Assembly: GCA_003024785.1 (NCBI GenBank)
Contig: PUQB01000144.1
Coordinates: 248,001 to 312,000, forward strand
DNA length: 64,000 nt
From: Selaginella tamariscina
Lineage: Eukaryota > Streptophyta > Lycopodiopsida > Selaginellales > Selaginellaceae
Direction: 5' to 3'
In this document: positions 52,236 to 64,000 of the stretch, piece after piece
Numbering within the stretch: position 1 is the first letter of the stretch
Layout: each line of letters begins with the position of its first letter
The notes under the pieces: model-generated
What the model saw: the letters and a program-made list of their open reading frames with translations, nothing else
What the model was told of the DNA's origin: nothing
Databases searched by the model: none
Program-made: the position numbers and the translations under genes

Positions 52236-52917
52236 TTACAATATTAATTCATACAAAAAATTTTCAGATAATTCTCTTGTTCAAGCATTATTGACACTTT
52301 TTAAGTTGGAAATTAATCTAATATATTAAACTAGATTGTACAAAATTTACGATATCTTGCCCAGTCTAAATAGTCCAAATAATTTGAATTATGGAACTGT
52401 TGTTTATGGTGATTGCAAGCTACTCTCTTGTATTTTGTTTGATATTTACTGAAAACTTTATTTTTTAACATAAATGTAATCAAGAAACTAATTACTCATT
52501 GAAATCAAGTGATCAATTCTAGTTTGGTTATTGTTGTTGATGCAAAGCTTTTATATCATCGATAAATTGGGTTATGCCATGTTGTGGGTGATATGCTAAC
52601 ATAGTTGATATTGGTAGATCCATTCTCGATCATGAGCACTGCCCTAGTCTTTTATCTTACCCTTCACAATACCCCTTCATAATCAAGCATGATTCATCGG
52701 GCTGCCGAACATGATACTCTGAAATCATTCCCCTAATAACATAGTTTCCAGTTGCTGCAAGGCCAAGGTGCAACCATGTGTAATCATGTACTACATACCT
52801 GCATGTGGGTTACTTAATAAAAAAGAACCAAACATGTAATATGATATGATTGTTCACAACTAAGCTAGTAATTGCCCACTTTTGTGAATCCATCAAGGCA
52901 TATCAAGCAATCTTTAT

Positions 52918-53820
52918 TTAATTGTTTGTGCCGGTACTACATGTTCTCGGATAATTGTGAAGTGCTGAAGTGATATCTGACAAGGGAGTCACAACCAATA
53001 CACATGTTCTAGGCATGATGCTTTGTGAATAAGGTTGATCCATTACATTTAAATACACAATCATGTCCTCCCTAACTAGTTGCAACTGATCCGAACTTAA
53101 TATGTACTGATGAATAAAATGGGCAACCTTTTGCATTACTAGTTGCATAATGTCTTTAAAGACTTGCAATTATTAAGACATATTGTTAATCACTTGCTCT
53201 TTTGTAACAATTTCCCTATCCTTAATGGCCAGCTCTTCTTTTATCTTATGTATCTCTATGTTATGATCTTCAGTCGATTGCTCTTGTTCCTCCTCCAACA
53301 CCACAATCCTTTCTTGTAAAACATTCATGCTTTTCAACTCATCAACCATGACAGTGATTGTTAAGAGCTCATTGTTTGAATTGACATCATGCATCTTCTT
53401 TGCTTCGCACTTTCCCTTGGTATGCTTGTTGTAGGTGCTATTGTAATCAACTTTGAGTCTCAAGAAGTAATTGACATACACTTACTTGCATAGCTAGATG
53501 TTAAGATCCAAATTTTGTGCTTTCTCTTCTCGAATTTGAACATGCCTCTACACCAAAGCTTGCTGATAACCTTTGTTCTTGCAGAAACCAAGATTTTAAT
53601 TGTCGTTGAAAATATTATTTTCAAACTTGTCCACATCTTTAGTTTGAACCAGTGCGTCCACTTCCTCATACTCCAACCCTCTTACCATAATAGATCCATA
53701 ACTTGTCATTATCACCTTTATTACTTTAGCACCAATCCCTTTCTCTCAAGTTATGGGGATTGCACAAGCAAGGTGATCATGCATTACAGACATTAGCTCC
53801 ATTCCAGTTATAAGCCATAT
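52918..53820 (-). pseudogene. Degenerate remnant with a coiled-coil segment
   Basis: From about 53800 downwards the minus strand reads SYGSIMVRGLEYEEVDALVQ, then stops, RHVQIREEKAQNLDLNI, then at 53481-53173 a long acidic/basic heptad region (LQERIVVLEEEQEQ, IHKIKEELAIKDREIV) typical of a coiled coil, and at 53169-52918 a Leu-rich block (LQLVREDMIVYLNVMDQPY). Several in-frame stops make it non-functional. I cannot name a family. Confidence 0.4.
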
Positions 53821-53992
53821 ATTTTCTAGATATTCAATCTCATGATGTTTAGGTCCACCTTGTAGAATTGACAACAACTAAGGATCAAGTTGAATCCCAC
53901 ATTCTCTGTGTTAATTGCCAACATCATTTTCCACCTTATTTATCCTTCTACAATAATTTATGGTGTTGAAACTCTCTAGGTATTTCGTAATT

Positions 53993-53997
53993 GTTGT
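53993..53997. repeat. Target site duplication, left
   Basis: GTTGT, repeated at 61344-61348 directly after the right LTR. Confidence 0.8.
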
Positions 53998-55763
53998 TGT
54001 CATAGTTTTTACTATGACTCCTCTTTACTTTGGACGTTGACTGTTGTTACCTACTGTACTATGTTGCAAGCCCTAGATGTAGTGAGAAACAGCCCCGCTT
54101 AGTGCACTTAGGTGTTTAGGGGTAGTCCGGCCGGCTGTCCTTAGATATCGCGAGAAACTCTAAGCGAAGGTAGCACTTACCTTCTAGAAAACTCTTACCC
54201 TCGTTTTCCGTGTCCCGGTTGGGTTAATGGTTAGTTCCGGTGAGTTCGGCGTGTCGGATATGCTTAGAAATACCCCTAGGTTTGACAGGTTAGGGTTTAG
54301 GGGTCGATGGATAACTCACCAAGTATGTTCCCTCTGGGAATGAGATTTCAGTGCTAGCCCACTTATGTAAACAGGAAAACAGGGGGGGGGGCTCTGTCAC
54401 ATAAATAAGGTAGTATATAGGAGTGAGGGTTCCTGGGTTCATGACTGAGCTCGTTACTCTTCTCCCGGTGCAAGCTCTAGCTTGTGTCGTCAAGGCACAA
54501 CCCTCTGTTGTGCCGCCCTAACTTCCAGATGCCAGGGGTACGTCCCACCTTCGGGGTAGCTTACCCTTAACGTTGGCGAATCCATGCCTGGGAGGTCTTG
54601 TCGGAATGCACGTTCCAAGAGGCAGAGGTTGAGGCTTGTCTCCAGCCTCCTCCTCCACGTCAAGCTAGGTGTAGCACTCACGGCCAAGCAAGGCACATCC
54701 GTGTCCTTGTCCAACTGTGGGCGTGGGATCTTGTTTGACAGGTTCACTTACCTGGTTCCTGAGGGTTCATTGAGGGGTTCTAGAGTTGGCATTTAGGAGC
54801 CACGTGTACTTGGTGCAACTCTTGAATCTAAGGGCTATGGCATGATAGCCCACATCATGGAAGGCAGTGTCACATGGAGATGTGACACTGGGCTAAACGT
54901 CACATGGTACAACGCCCGAGGCACGCCCTTTGGGGTTATGTCATGGGCTTGTCGCAAGGGGTTGGATACTCTAGCAAACAGACATGCTTGTGCTTGCACT
55001 AGGGTGCTAAGCCTTGGGCATCCGCTCAAGGGAGGTTAGGTCTAACTAGGTGTGCTTTGGCACACTTGGCTAGGGGAGTGTTCTCCTTGGAATTCAAGGG
55101 TTGAACAACCTAAGCGTGTTAGCAGGAGCCCTTTCGTGAGGCACTCGCAAGGTCATGTGCTTAGGGTTATCCCAAACCTAGCCTTAGGGAGTTTGCTTAG
55201 CAGAACACTCGTGTCCGCCTACGGCGCACACTCGTGTCCTCACTAAGTACTAGCCCTAGGTCTAGGGTATGACTTGGCCACTCAAACCCTTAGGGGTTAG
55301 TCGTGGTTCAGGGTACCCCTTGTCGCCCTAAAGGGGTTGTACTCCGGATGAGGGTGATTCCTCAAGGGGTAAGTGACGATCCTTAGCTCTGTCACGGGGT
55401 ATGTGTGGAACACACGTCTCCTTGATGGGGGTTAGGGCATGAGCCTGTCTAGGTCTTCTAGGGCAAGACCCTAAGTCAACTAGGGTTATCCCTCAAGGGT
55501 TTTGGGGGAGACACTCTAGGGAGACTTAGGCTAAACCCTAAGTCAACTAGGGTTATCCCTCAAGGGTTCTGGGGGCAGACATTCTAGGGAGACTTAGGCT
55601 AAACCCTAAGTCTCCTGTCCACTTGGGCATTAGAGTCTAACCCTAGGGGTCGTTGGGGTTGTTCTGGGAAACTTAGCGTTGCTCACACAGGGTGATGACG
55701 CCGAATGGCCACCTGGCAGCCACGTGTTGCCACGTGTTGGCCCTTTGGGTTAAAACTCTGACA
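53998..55763 (+). repeat. Left LTR (1766 bp)
   Basis: Begins TGTCATAGTTTTTACTATGA and ends GGTTAAAACTCTGACA. Contains the tandem internal repeat of about 70 bp CCCTAAGTCAACTAGGGTTA...AGGCTAAA (55469-55615, two units). A run of eight or more G lies at about 54382-54391. Confidence 0.88.
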
Positions 55764-55765
55764 AT

Positions 55766-55778
55766 TGGTATCGGAGCC
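55766..55778 (+). other. Primer-binding site (initiator tRNA-Met)
   Basis: TGGTATCGGAGCC, two bases after the LTR, matches the plant consensus TGGTATCAGAGC for the initiator methionine tRNA 3' end with one change (A to G). Confidence 0.85.
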
Positions 55779-58700
55779 TATTCTCTGCGGTCAGTAGGAC
55801 TACCTAAAGTGTAGTGTATTTTAGGGTTTAGTTAGTTCTAAATTCTTGAAGTACTCTATCACTTTCGGCTAATGTCTGAATTCTGCGTGGAGAGTTGGTC
55901 CTGAGATCTATAACTCTTCAAGAGTAACCTACTTCATAAGTGGGTGTGGGTTATGGACTCCAGTAGCACTGGAAGGCAACTTCCAAGTTGTATGCCAGGT
56001 TATTTACCTTATGGTTGTCAGGTTACTTTACCATTTACTTCCACAAGACGTGGCATGTTAGTTTGTTCTGGCTTACAAACTAAGTCTTGTGAGATGGGTC
56101 TTGTGATATCCTATTTACACATTATTGAAAATTTTTCTTTTTCTTTAAGGTGTTTGGAATTTGGATAACACATGATTTGAGAAACTATGTCGATTGAGTT
56201 TTGGCTTACGTCAAGATTCAATATTGAGTCCAACTAGTGTTCAAATGGGGAAAGGCTTATATTAAATGTGCGTCTTTGGCTTTGGGAGAAGGGACATATT
56301 CAAACATAAGAGTGAACACTACATTCTGACCGAAGTTGTAAAATAAGCTCTCATTATAGTGCATTTTTCTAGAGTGTAACTCCAGAAGCAGACTATAGTG
56401 ATGAACTTATAATACAACGGAATGTCGGATATTGACATATGATAAATATGTTATGTAGTGGGTTTGAAGATGCAATGTAATCAAAGTATTGTCTGATGTT
56501 GTAATATTTTGATGATGCTAGCTACAAATAACTTTAGGTGGAACAGTTTACTAAGTTCAAGTCCCTTGATTTGAATAAAGTATAACGTGAAACCTTAGTT
56601 AGTTGTAAGTGTGCACTTTATATTTAGGTTGGCTAACTTAGTTAACTCGTTGAAGTTGTATCTCATATGGATCATGAGAGAGATTTGGATAACAATTTAA
56701 GGATTTCGCTTTCTTATCGGTACAGTTTCAGGATAGATGGCATGATCTATCATAAAGAGTAATGTTGGAAACATACATTTACATTTTCAGTTTACTGAGT
56801 AATGAAGGACTTGCATAGTGAAGGCGTTCGGTGCACACTTGCGCATTTTTCATTATTAACTCTTTAATATTGAAATTTGTAGCGTTGTTTGCAATGTGGG
56901 GATAAGTTCTTGAACAAGGGTGATTCCTTGGTTAAGAAGAGCATGATTTGGGATTCTTCACTTATTTATCAACTAAGTAAGGAAACTGCTAAGTTTGATA
57001 ACTTATATTGAGAATTACCAATGAGCTAGTAACAGTCGGATTTCTATTGGAGGTTTAAGTGCATGTACCTCCTCGATATTCGATGAGAATCAGAAATTAG
57101 TATTGTTTTTTTAATAACGATTTCATTTAGTATCGAATGATTATTCAAAAGACGTTTTCTTGATGTTGCATCATGGTCGCAAATGTGGGCACTTAAAGAA
57201 CAAATAAAGTATGTATCTTCAGTTTTTTTTGGAATATTAAAAATAAAATATTTTTGACTTGAGGTTTAATTGTATTTCTTGGGTTAGTTATCGGTTCTAT
57301 CTCAAGGTTTGGATGGTGTTCCTTGAGTTGGTTCAATATTCTTGTAATATAATATTGAGTAGGGGATTAGCTCAAGAAGATGTCCTTCTTGATGATCGTA
57401 GTTCAAGGTTCCTAACGTATGGTCCAATATCTAGTTCAAAAATATGAGGTTTTATCACCTCATTCATTGAGATTTCATATCTTAGACTTTGTAAGTATTT
57501 ATGACAGTCTTTTAAGATTGATTATAAATGACTTGTCAAAGTAAAGTATGGTATCTCTTTAATATTGAGTTTGGAGCGCTCAATATCAAAACTTGGTTAT
57601 GATCACATGAGTGGCCATAATCATATAATAGAAAGACTCAAGCAACTTGAGTTTAACACTTTGGTAAGGCACTACCTTAGTGTTATAACTTGAAACATAT
57701 TTTCAAGTTATTTGAGAAATGAGGTGTTTCTTAATACATTGCTTGAGGGGCAATGTAGTACTTTGTAGATGGCTAGGTGTTTAAATGGATAATGTATTTT
57801 GAATATATCTTATTCATGTTTGGGAGATTTGCTGAATTATGAGATATAATTGCAACATGAAGTTAGTGTGATACTTTGGTGTCATGATAACATTAGTCTG
57901 GAAATAATATCTTACTAAATCAGTTAGATGAACCAAACATTAAGTCATGATTCCTCTTGGTCCCTGAACTGTTGCTTGATGCATTATAGCATTATATTTC
58001 CGTCTTGAAACTAAAGTTCGGGTAATATCAAGAACTAATCCTCATTCCATAATAACTACCGCGTTTTAATATTTTGATAGTTTCATGTAGTTATGTTTGA
58101 TAATGTAACTATATGCGTTCACGAGAGCAAAGCACTTGAGTATGCGAAGTATTTAACAACCATCACTTGTTAAATTTTGAACTTAAGGTTAGTCAATGAT
58201 CACGGAACAAAATATTATCAGTATCAAGAATGCAAAGGTTATATGAAATAGGGTTGTCTGAAGGTATTTCACGAACACTAATTAAATCAGACGATAAAGC
58301 ATTACTTTTGATAAATTCAAAAGTAAGTTACTTTAATTGAATGATTCAAATTAGTGACACTGTTGTGTTTCAATATTAGCTTATTGAAATCTTGTGTAAT
58401 CAGTTTTACGAGTTGGAAAAGTATAATATTATAATGATTTGGTATTCGAGTTTAGAGAGACTCTTATCATAAAGTCGGAATCTCTTAACTTAATTCTAGG
58501 ATTAAGTTATGTGGCCTTAGCGAGATTAAGAGTTAGGAATTATTGAATGCATCTAGTATGTTGTGCTCTTTGGGGAATGAGTACAATGAGAGTGTTAGTT
58601 AAGATATGTGCTATTTAAAGATTGTTGTTTGAAAGCACTAGAGATGGGTTGAATTTCCTGGTTTCCACATTGGTTTGTAAGAAAGATATGTTAGCTTATC

Positions 58701-59582
58701 TGATTCTGAACTGGTCGGTGTTATGAAAGAGTACAAAGTTGATTGCGAAAGACAAATGGTAGTGCTATCACACTTGGTCGCGGATTTGACTAAATTTGAT
58801 TCCTATCAGAATAATTTATGTTAATAACACACCAAGTGAATGGTAGTTAGTAGATTGGTAAGACCTTGTTGTATACATGTGTACAGCCCGCCTCTGTGAT
58901 CGCCTCTGGCCAGATTGACATGTTTACAAAGAAAAGGGTTTTACGACTTGTACTCTTATATCAGAAAAGAGCTTGATTCCGATAAAAGTCTCATACTTAG
59001 TCTGCGTAGCTATATACTAATGAGAGATAGGTATAGTAGCAGACCCTTATGAAAAGGTAATGAGAAGCACTGAGGGATGCAGAGATGTAAGCTATAATAT
59101 CGTAACATGTGAGATGTGGGACCATTGGAAAATCAAAAGAAATGCGAAGGTGTTTGGTCAAGCATTTGAGAAGTGCTTGTTATGTGTTAACAACAGAGGT
59201 CGTCAGCATTTAATATTAAGGAATAAAGCAAGTCTTTATTTCTTGTTAACCAAGGGGCCGGCAACAACACTAACTAGAGGCCTCCAATATAAATTCTAGT
59301 TAAGTAAAGAAATTAACCAGTGTTGTGTGCGTCGGGTGACAGACTTTGCAGACGTGCAAAAGTCTCCAAGTGACTTCATGTCGTAGGTGGTGCCTCTGCA
59401 GCTAGTTTACGACTTAGTGAACGACGGTTCTGAAGTACTTGGTTTCGCGTAATGCAAGGGGGGTAATAAAACTTATGTGAACTTTTGGCTGACTCCGCAT
59501 AGAGTGATATGTTAGTTTTGGTTAATTTTCTCTAACATTATCTAGTCTTGGAGTTGGACGTCAACGAGGACGTTGACATTTT
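55779..59582 (+). other. Non-coding internal domain of the LTR element
   Basis: The longest open frames are under 80 codons (55944-56168, 57259-57447, 59060-59299) and none has a zinc knuckle, DTG, YxDD or integrase motif. GC content drops in the middle (56.1-58.6 kb) and rises again towards both ends. Confidence 0.7.
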
Positions 59583-59596
59583 CAAAGCGGGGAGTG
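59583..59596 (+). other. Polypurine tract
   Basis: CAAAGCGGGGAGTG immediately before the right LTR, the expected plus-strand priming site. Confidence 0.75.
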
Positions 59597-61343
59597 TGTA
59601 TAGTTTTTACTATGACTCCTCTTTTGGATGTTTCTGTTGTTACCTACTGTACTATGTTGGCAAACCCTAGATGTAGAGAAACAGCCCTGTTTAGTGCACT
59701 TAGGTGTTTAGGGTAGTCCGGCCAGTTGTCCTTAGATATCGTAAAAAACTCTAAGCAAAGGACACTTACCTTTTAAAAAACTCTTACCCTCATTTTCCGT
59801 GTCTTGGTTGGGTTAATGGTTAGTTCGGTGAGTTCGGCGTGTCGGATATGCTTAGAAATACCCCTAGGTTTGACAGGTTAGGGTTTAGGGGTCGATGGAT
59901 AACTCACCAAGATATTCCCTCTGGGAATGAGATTTCAATGTAGCCCACTTATGTAAATAGGAAAACAGGGGGGGGGGGCTTTGTCACATAAATAAAGTAG
60001 TATATAAGAGTGAGGGTTCTTGGTTCATGACTGAGCTCGTTACTTTCTCCTGGTGCAAGCTCTAGCTTGTGTCGTCAAGGCAAACCCTCTGTTGTGCCGC
60101 CCTAACTTCCAGAGTAGGGGTACGTCCCACCTTCGGAGTAGCTTACCCCTTGGCGAATCCATGCCTGGGAGGTCTTGTCGGAATGCACGTTCCAAGAGGC
60201 AGAGGTTGAGGCTTGTCTCCAGCCTCCTCCTCCACGTCAAGCTAGGTGTAGCACTCACGGCCAAGCAAGGCACATCCGTGTCCTTGTCCAACTATGGGTG
60301 TGGGATCTTGTTTGACAGGTTCACATTACCTGGTTCCTGAGGGTTCATTGAGGGGTTCTAGAGTTGGCATTTAGGAACCACGTTTGTGGTACTTGGTGCA
60401 ACTCTTGAATCTAAGGGCTATGGCATGATAGCCCACATCATGGAAGGCAGTGTCACATGGAGATGTGACACTGGGCTAAACGTCACATGATACACGCCCG
60501 AGGCACCCTTTGGGGTTATGTCATGGGCTTGTCGCCAAGGGGTTGGATACTTAGCAAATAGCATGCTTGTGCTTGCACTAGGGTGCTAAGCCTTGGGCAT
60601 CCGCTCAAGGGAGGTTAGGTCTCATAACTAGGTGTGCTTTGGCACACTTGGCTAGGGGAGTGTTCTCCTTGGAATTCAAGGGTTGAACAACCTAAGCGTA
60701 TTAGCAGGAGCCCTTTCGTGAGGCACTCGCAAGGTCATGTGCTTAGGGTTATCCCAAACCTAGCCTTAGGGAGTTTGCTTAGCAGAACACTCGTGTCCGC
60801 CTACGGCGCACACTCGTGTCCTCACTAAGTACTAGCCCTAGGTCTAGGGTATACTTGGCCACTCAAACCCTTAGGGGTTAGTCGTGGTTCAGGGTACCCC
60901 TTGTCGCCCTAAAGGGGTTGTACTCCCGGATGAGGGTGATTCCTCAAGGGGTAAGTGACGATGCCTTAGCTCTGTCACGGGGTATGTGTGGAACACACGT
61001 CTCCTTGATGGGGGTTAGGGCATGAGCTGTCTAGGTCTTCTAGGGCAAGACCCTAAGTCAACTAGGGTTATCCCTCAAGGGTTTTGGGGGTAGACACTCT
61101 AGGGAGACTTAGGCTAAACCCTAAGTCAACTAGGTTATCCTCAAGGGTTTCTGGGGCAGACATTCTAGAGGAGACTTAGGCTAAACCCTAAGTTTCCTGT
61201 CCACTTGGGCATTAGAGTATAACCCTAGGGGTTGTTGGGGTTGTTTTGGGAAACTTAGCGTTGCTTACAGGGTGATGACGCCGAATGGCCACTAGCAGCC
61301 ACGTATTGCCACGTGTTGGCCCTTTGGGTTAAAACTCTGACAG
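59597..61343 (+). repeat. Right LTR (1747 bp)
   Basis: Collinear with the left LTR. Differences are a mixture of C-to-T/G-to-A changes (for example CCCCGC to CCCTGT, CGCGAG to CGTAAA, CTCGTT to CTCATT, mainly in its first 250 bp) and many one- to three-base deletions. Confidence 0.88.
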
Positions 61344-61348
61344 TTGTC
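61344..61348. repeat. Target site duplication, right
   Basis: GTTGT, matching 53993-53997. Confidence 0.8.
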
Positions 61349-61689
61349 TAAACAATAGCAATTGATGATCCTGCATTTAAATTTATCATCTCAACATCTA
61401 CCATTCTAAACCCAAAAAAATAAGTGCAACATTTGGGTACAAATTAGGATTTGAGATTCGTGACATCCAAATGATTAAAATTTGACTGCATAATACTCTC
61501 ACTTTTTAATCGAGACTCTCTGTAAAACAACTTATCCCTAAGACCCAAACCCTTGACAAAAATTGTAGCGGCCCAATAGGAATGTGACAAGTACAATTGA
61601 GTATTTCATGCATTCATTAAAAGAATTTAATTATAGATGGTCGAAATGGTGTTTCTCAACTCACATGAGATTTTTGTTACAATATTGAG

Positions 61690-62480
61690 AGTAGTGTTCG
61701 TTTCATGAATTTAGTGTTCAATTCATAAGATTAGTGTACATTGAGTGAGATTAGCTTCCACTGCGTCAAACATTAATCCAGTCCATGAGATTAATGTACA
61801 CTTCGTGAGATTAAAGTCTATTACATAAGATTATCATCCACTCCGTAAGATTATTACACTTCATGAAATTAATGTTCACTATAGGAACCAAGAGCAGAAG
61901 GCAAGGAGCAAGACAAGACAAGATTGATCATAGAAAGACAAGAAATTAGCATTAATTGCCTAAACTTAAATTATACTTATAAGGTTAGTGCTTACTTCAT
62001 GAGATTAAGGGTCATTGTGTGAAATTAAAATCCACTACATGAGATTAAGGTTCACTCCATTATTGTTCATTAATGCATATTTCATGAGATTAACTATCCA
62101 CTTTGTAAGATTAGCGTTCACTCCAAGAATAATGTTTATTGCGTAAGATTAACATACAAACCGTGAAATTAATTTATTACATGGAGATTAGCATCCACTT
62201 CATGAAATTACGTCCAATGCTAAAGATTATTATTCAACTTTGTGAATTAAGTCCAATGCTAAAGATTATTATTCAACTTCATAAAATTAGCATTCACTAT
62301 ATGAGATTCATTAACATTCCCATTTTAAGATTATTAATCACTTCGTGAGATTAGCATTCATGGTGTGAGCTAAAAATACAATTCGTGATATTATTTCATT
62401 TCATCGTATTAGTGCCCACAGTTACACTTTGTTACATTAGTGTTTAATCCATGAAATTAATGGTCAGATGCAATTTTATT
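61690..62480. repeat. 20-bp minisatellite array C
   Basis: Units such as AGATTAATGTACACTTCGTG repeat with a period of about 20 bp. The motif CACTTCGTGAGATTA is close to the array B unit (CACTTTGTGAGATTGGAG), so arrays A, B and C are probably one family. Inside it a 36-bp segment (GTCCAATGCTAAAGATTATT...) is duplicated at 62211-62275. Confidence 0.75.
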
Positions 62481-62499
62481 AGAATTATATTACAATTCA

Positions 62500-64000
62500 T
62501 TAAAGTATGTGAGATTAACAAGATTGTGCGAGTCATTATTAGGGTTCTCTTTGTGACAAAAGCGACATACAAATTCAAAACTAATCCATATTTATATTAT
62601 GCAAGTTCAAATGTGTATAATTCATAAGTATCTACAACCTCTTGTAAGCAATTATCTGTTCTTCATCATCTCCTTACATTACATGTTCAATGTGTTCCTC
62701 TAGTGATCTTCTTAACGTTGAGCTAGTGTACACTCCAATGTGAGATCTAAGATGATCTCGTAATTCTTATCGAGCTCAAAGACATGCATACCGTACATCT
62801 TGTATGTTAAATTTTGAACAATTTAAAAACCTTATGAGAACTTTAAGTAAATAATAAGATTAATTGTGTTCGCTTTTAAACTTTTCTGAGGTAAAGTAAA
62901 GTCATTTGGAAGTTATTACTTTTGTTGTGGAAGAATGTATGATCCTGCAGTAAAATGTTAAAGATAATATAGAATAATGTTGGGAAAGACTAAGCAATTG
63001 CCTGAACTCCCTCTTTAATGGACAAAATCTTTCATGGGCTATTTGGAAGATTAATATTTAAGACACTTTTTTTACCTTATGTAAATTTCAGTAGTCGACC
63101 CAGTCCTATGTTCTAATTGGAATGAAAACAAAATGGAAATAATGCATGTGAAATTTACTTTTAAAAATTAGAATGTTAGACTTCTTTAACTTATATACAA
63201 GATCCTTATAAAACCGATCATATAGGTCCCTCCACATGCACTCCATACATTGCATTACAATTTATGATGAATACCATTGAATTTTTAATTACAATTGGCA
63301 TACCTAATTATGTACATTGTTACTATAAATGAAAACTCACTCTCTAAACCATGTGTCTTCCTTCACAATTTCAAATTCCTATGCAAAATCAAATCACATT
63401 ATTTTTGATCATTTAAACTTCTTCATCATCTTAACATAAACATCAAAAATGACAACTGCATTCTTCTGTGTGGTCACCCTCCTATAATCTATCTTGTGTC
63501 ACCATCTATGATGATGTGTATATATATGTCAGAATGCTTCAACTTGTAATGACTTAAAACAAATGAAGAAAACATCATTGGGTCAACACATGTCAAAATT
63601 TATATATGACTAGTTTATGCAGTAAATGTTGCATAACCAACAACACACTTGACACCTATTGTTGATGTGTGCTACTGAGCATTAAGAATAATTAAATCCC
63701 TTTCTTCCTCCAAATTTACATGGCTTATGAATTTAAAATTTTTAAAACCTCATGCGATTAATCTTGAGTTTTTTATATATAACATGCTCGTGGCCATAAC
63801 AGAATCCCATGGTAACAAACATGAAAGCATATCAACAACACTCTTGAATGTAAAGACATCAATTTAATTTTGAACTACAGAGTATGATACAAAGTTTCTT
63901 AACTATTCTGCAATGTCCTTAATTGTATCATATTGCAAGCTAAAATAACTTACATAATTAAAGAAATCTTTTACATATAGAAACCTAAAAAAATCATAGC
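62500..64000. other. Intergenic sequence without a clear gene
   Basis: Mixed AT-rich sequence with short open frames only. I see no domain, RNA gene or repeat that I can support. Confidence 0.45.

Larger units (their letters stand above)
53998..61343 (+). mobile_element. LTR retrotransposon, non-autonomous (LARD-like)
   Basis: Two long terminal repeats (53998-55763 and 59597-61343), each TG...CA, enclose 3.8 kb. The 5-bp duplication GTTGT flanks the element (53993-53997 and 61344-61348). A primer-binding site and a polypurine tract sit where expected. No gag, protease, reverse transcriptase, RNase H or integrase motif is visible in the internal region. Long LTRs plus a non-coding interior fit a large retrotransposon derivative that depends on enzymes supplied by another element. 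Its GC content is clearly above that of the surroundings. Confidence 0.88.

Noticed and set aside
54490-55246. Open frames in the LTRs (for example 54747-54490 and 55052-55246)
   Set aside because: They recur in both LTRs, have no domain similarity, and are explained by the higher GC content of the LTR.

Overview
This window looks like nuclear DNA of a land plant. It carries a PLS-type pentatricopeptide-repeat (PPR) gene with an E-like tail, a gene for an SGT-type tetratricopeptide co-chaperone, TTTAGGGTT-type 5' leaders, an LTR retrotransposon primed by initiator-tRNA-Met, and hAT and Ty3/gypsy remnants. Most of it is very AT-rich and full of (CA/TG)n, (CT)n and (TA)n microsatellites. A duplicated small secreted protein with a cyanovirin-like C-terminal signature, together with spliced PPR introns, makes a non-seed plant (fern, lycophyte or bryophyte) my best guess, but only a guess.

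Layout. 1-123: 5' end of a gene leaving the window on the left (minus strand), with an inverted partial copy at about 19.93-20.03 kb. 1.29-4.35 kb: decayed hAT transposon with a matching flanking direct repeat. 5.9-6.17 kb: Ty3/gypsy reverse-transcriptase remnant. 6.2-13.4 kb: AT-rich DNA holding copies of dispersed non-coding repeats. 13.6-14.4 kb: a broken inverted copy of the 26.8-30.4 kb gene pair, with most of the PPR gene deleted. 14.6-16.1 kb: exon-like pieces of an unrecognised gene. 16.1-26.5 kb: AT-rich repeats, including a long (TA)n tract. 26.8-29.6 kb: PPR gene (minus). 29.8-33.0 kb: divergently transcribed, intron-rich gene of unknown function. 33.7-38.8 kb: tandem segmental duplication carrying two copies of the small secreted protein gene, separated by a roughly 730-bp MITE. 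39.2-41.7 kb: twelve-exon SGT-type gene (minus). 41.9-46.9 kb: AT-rich DNA. 46.9-52.2 kb: two 21-bp minisatellite arrays in opposite orientation flanking a decayed solo LTR. 50.1-53.8 kb: degenerate coding remnants (minus). 54.0-61.3 kb: LTR retrotransposon with 5-bp target duplication, primer-binding site and polypurine tract but no recognisable gag-pol. 61.7-62.5 kb: a third, related minisatellite array.

The functional content is small: an organelle-RNA-type PPR factor, a TPR co-chaperone, a secreted small protein, one unknown gene, and the start of a possible plastid-targeted protein. Many exons are interrupted by one-base frameshifts although their splice sites are intact. Either the assembly carries uncorrected indels or several loci are young pseudogenes; this decides how each gene should be read.
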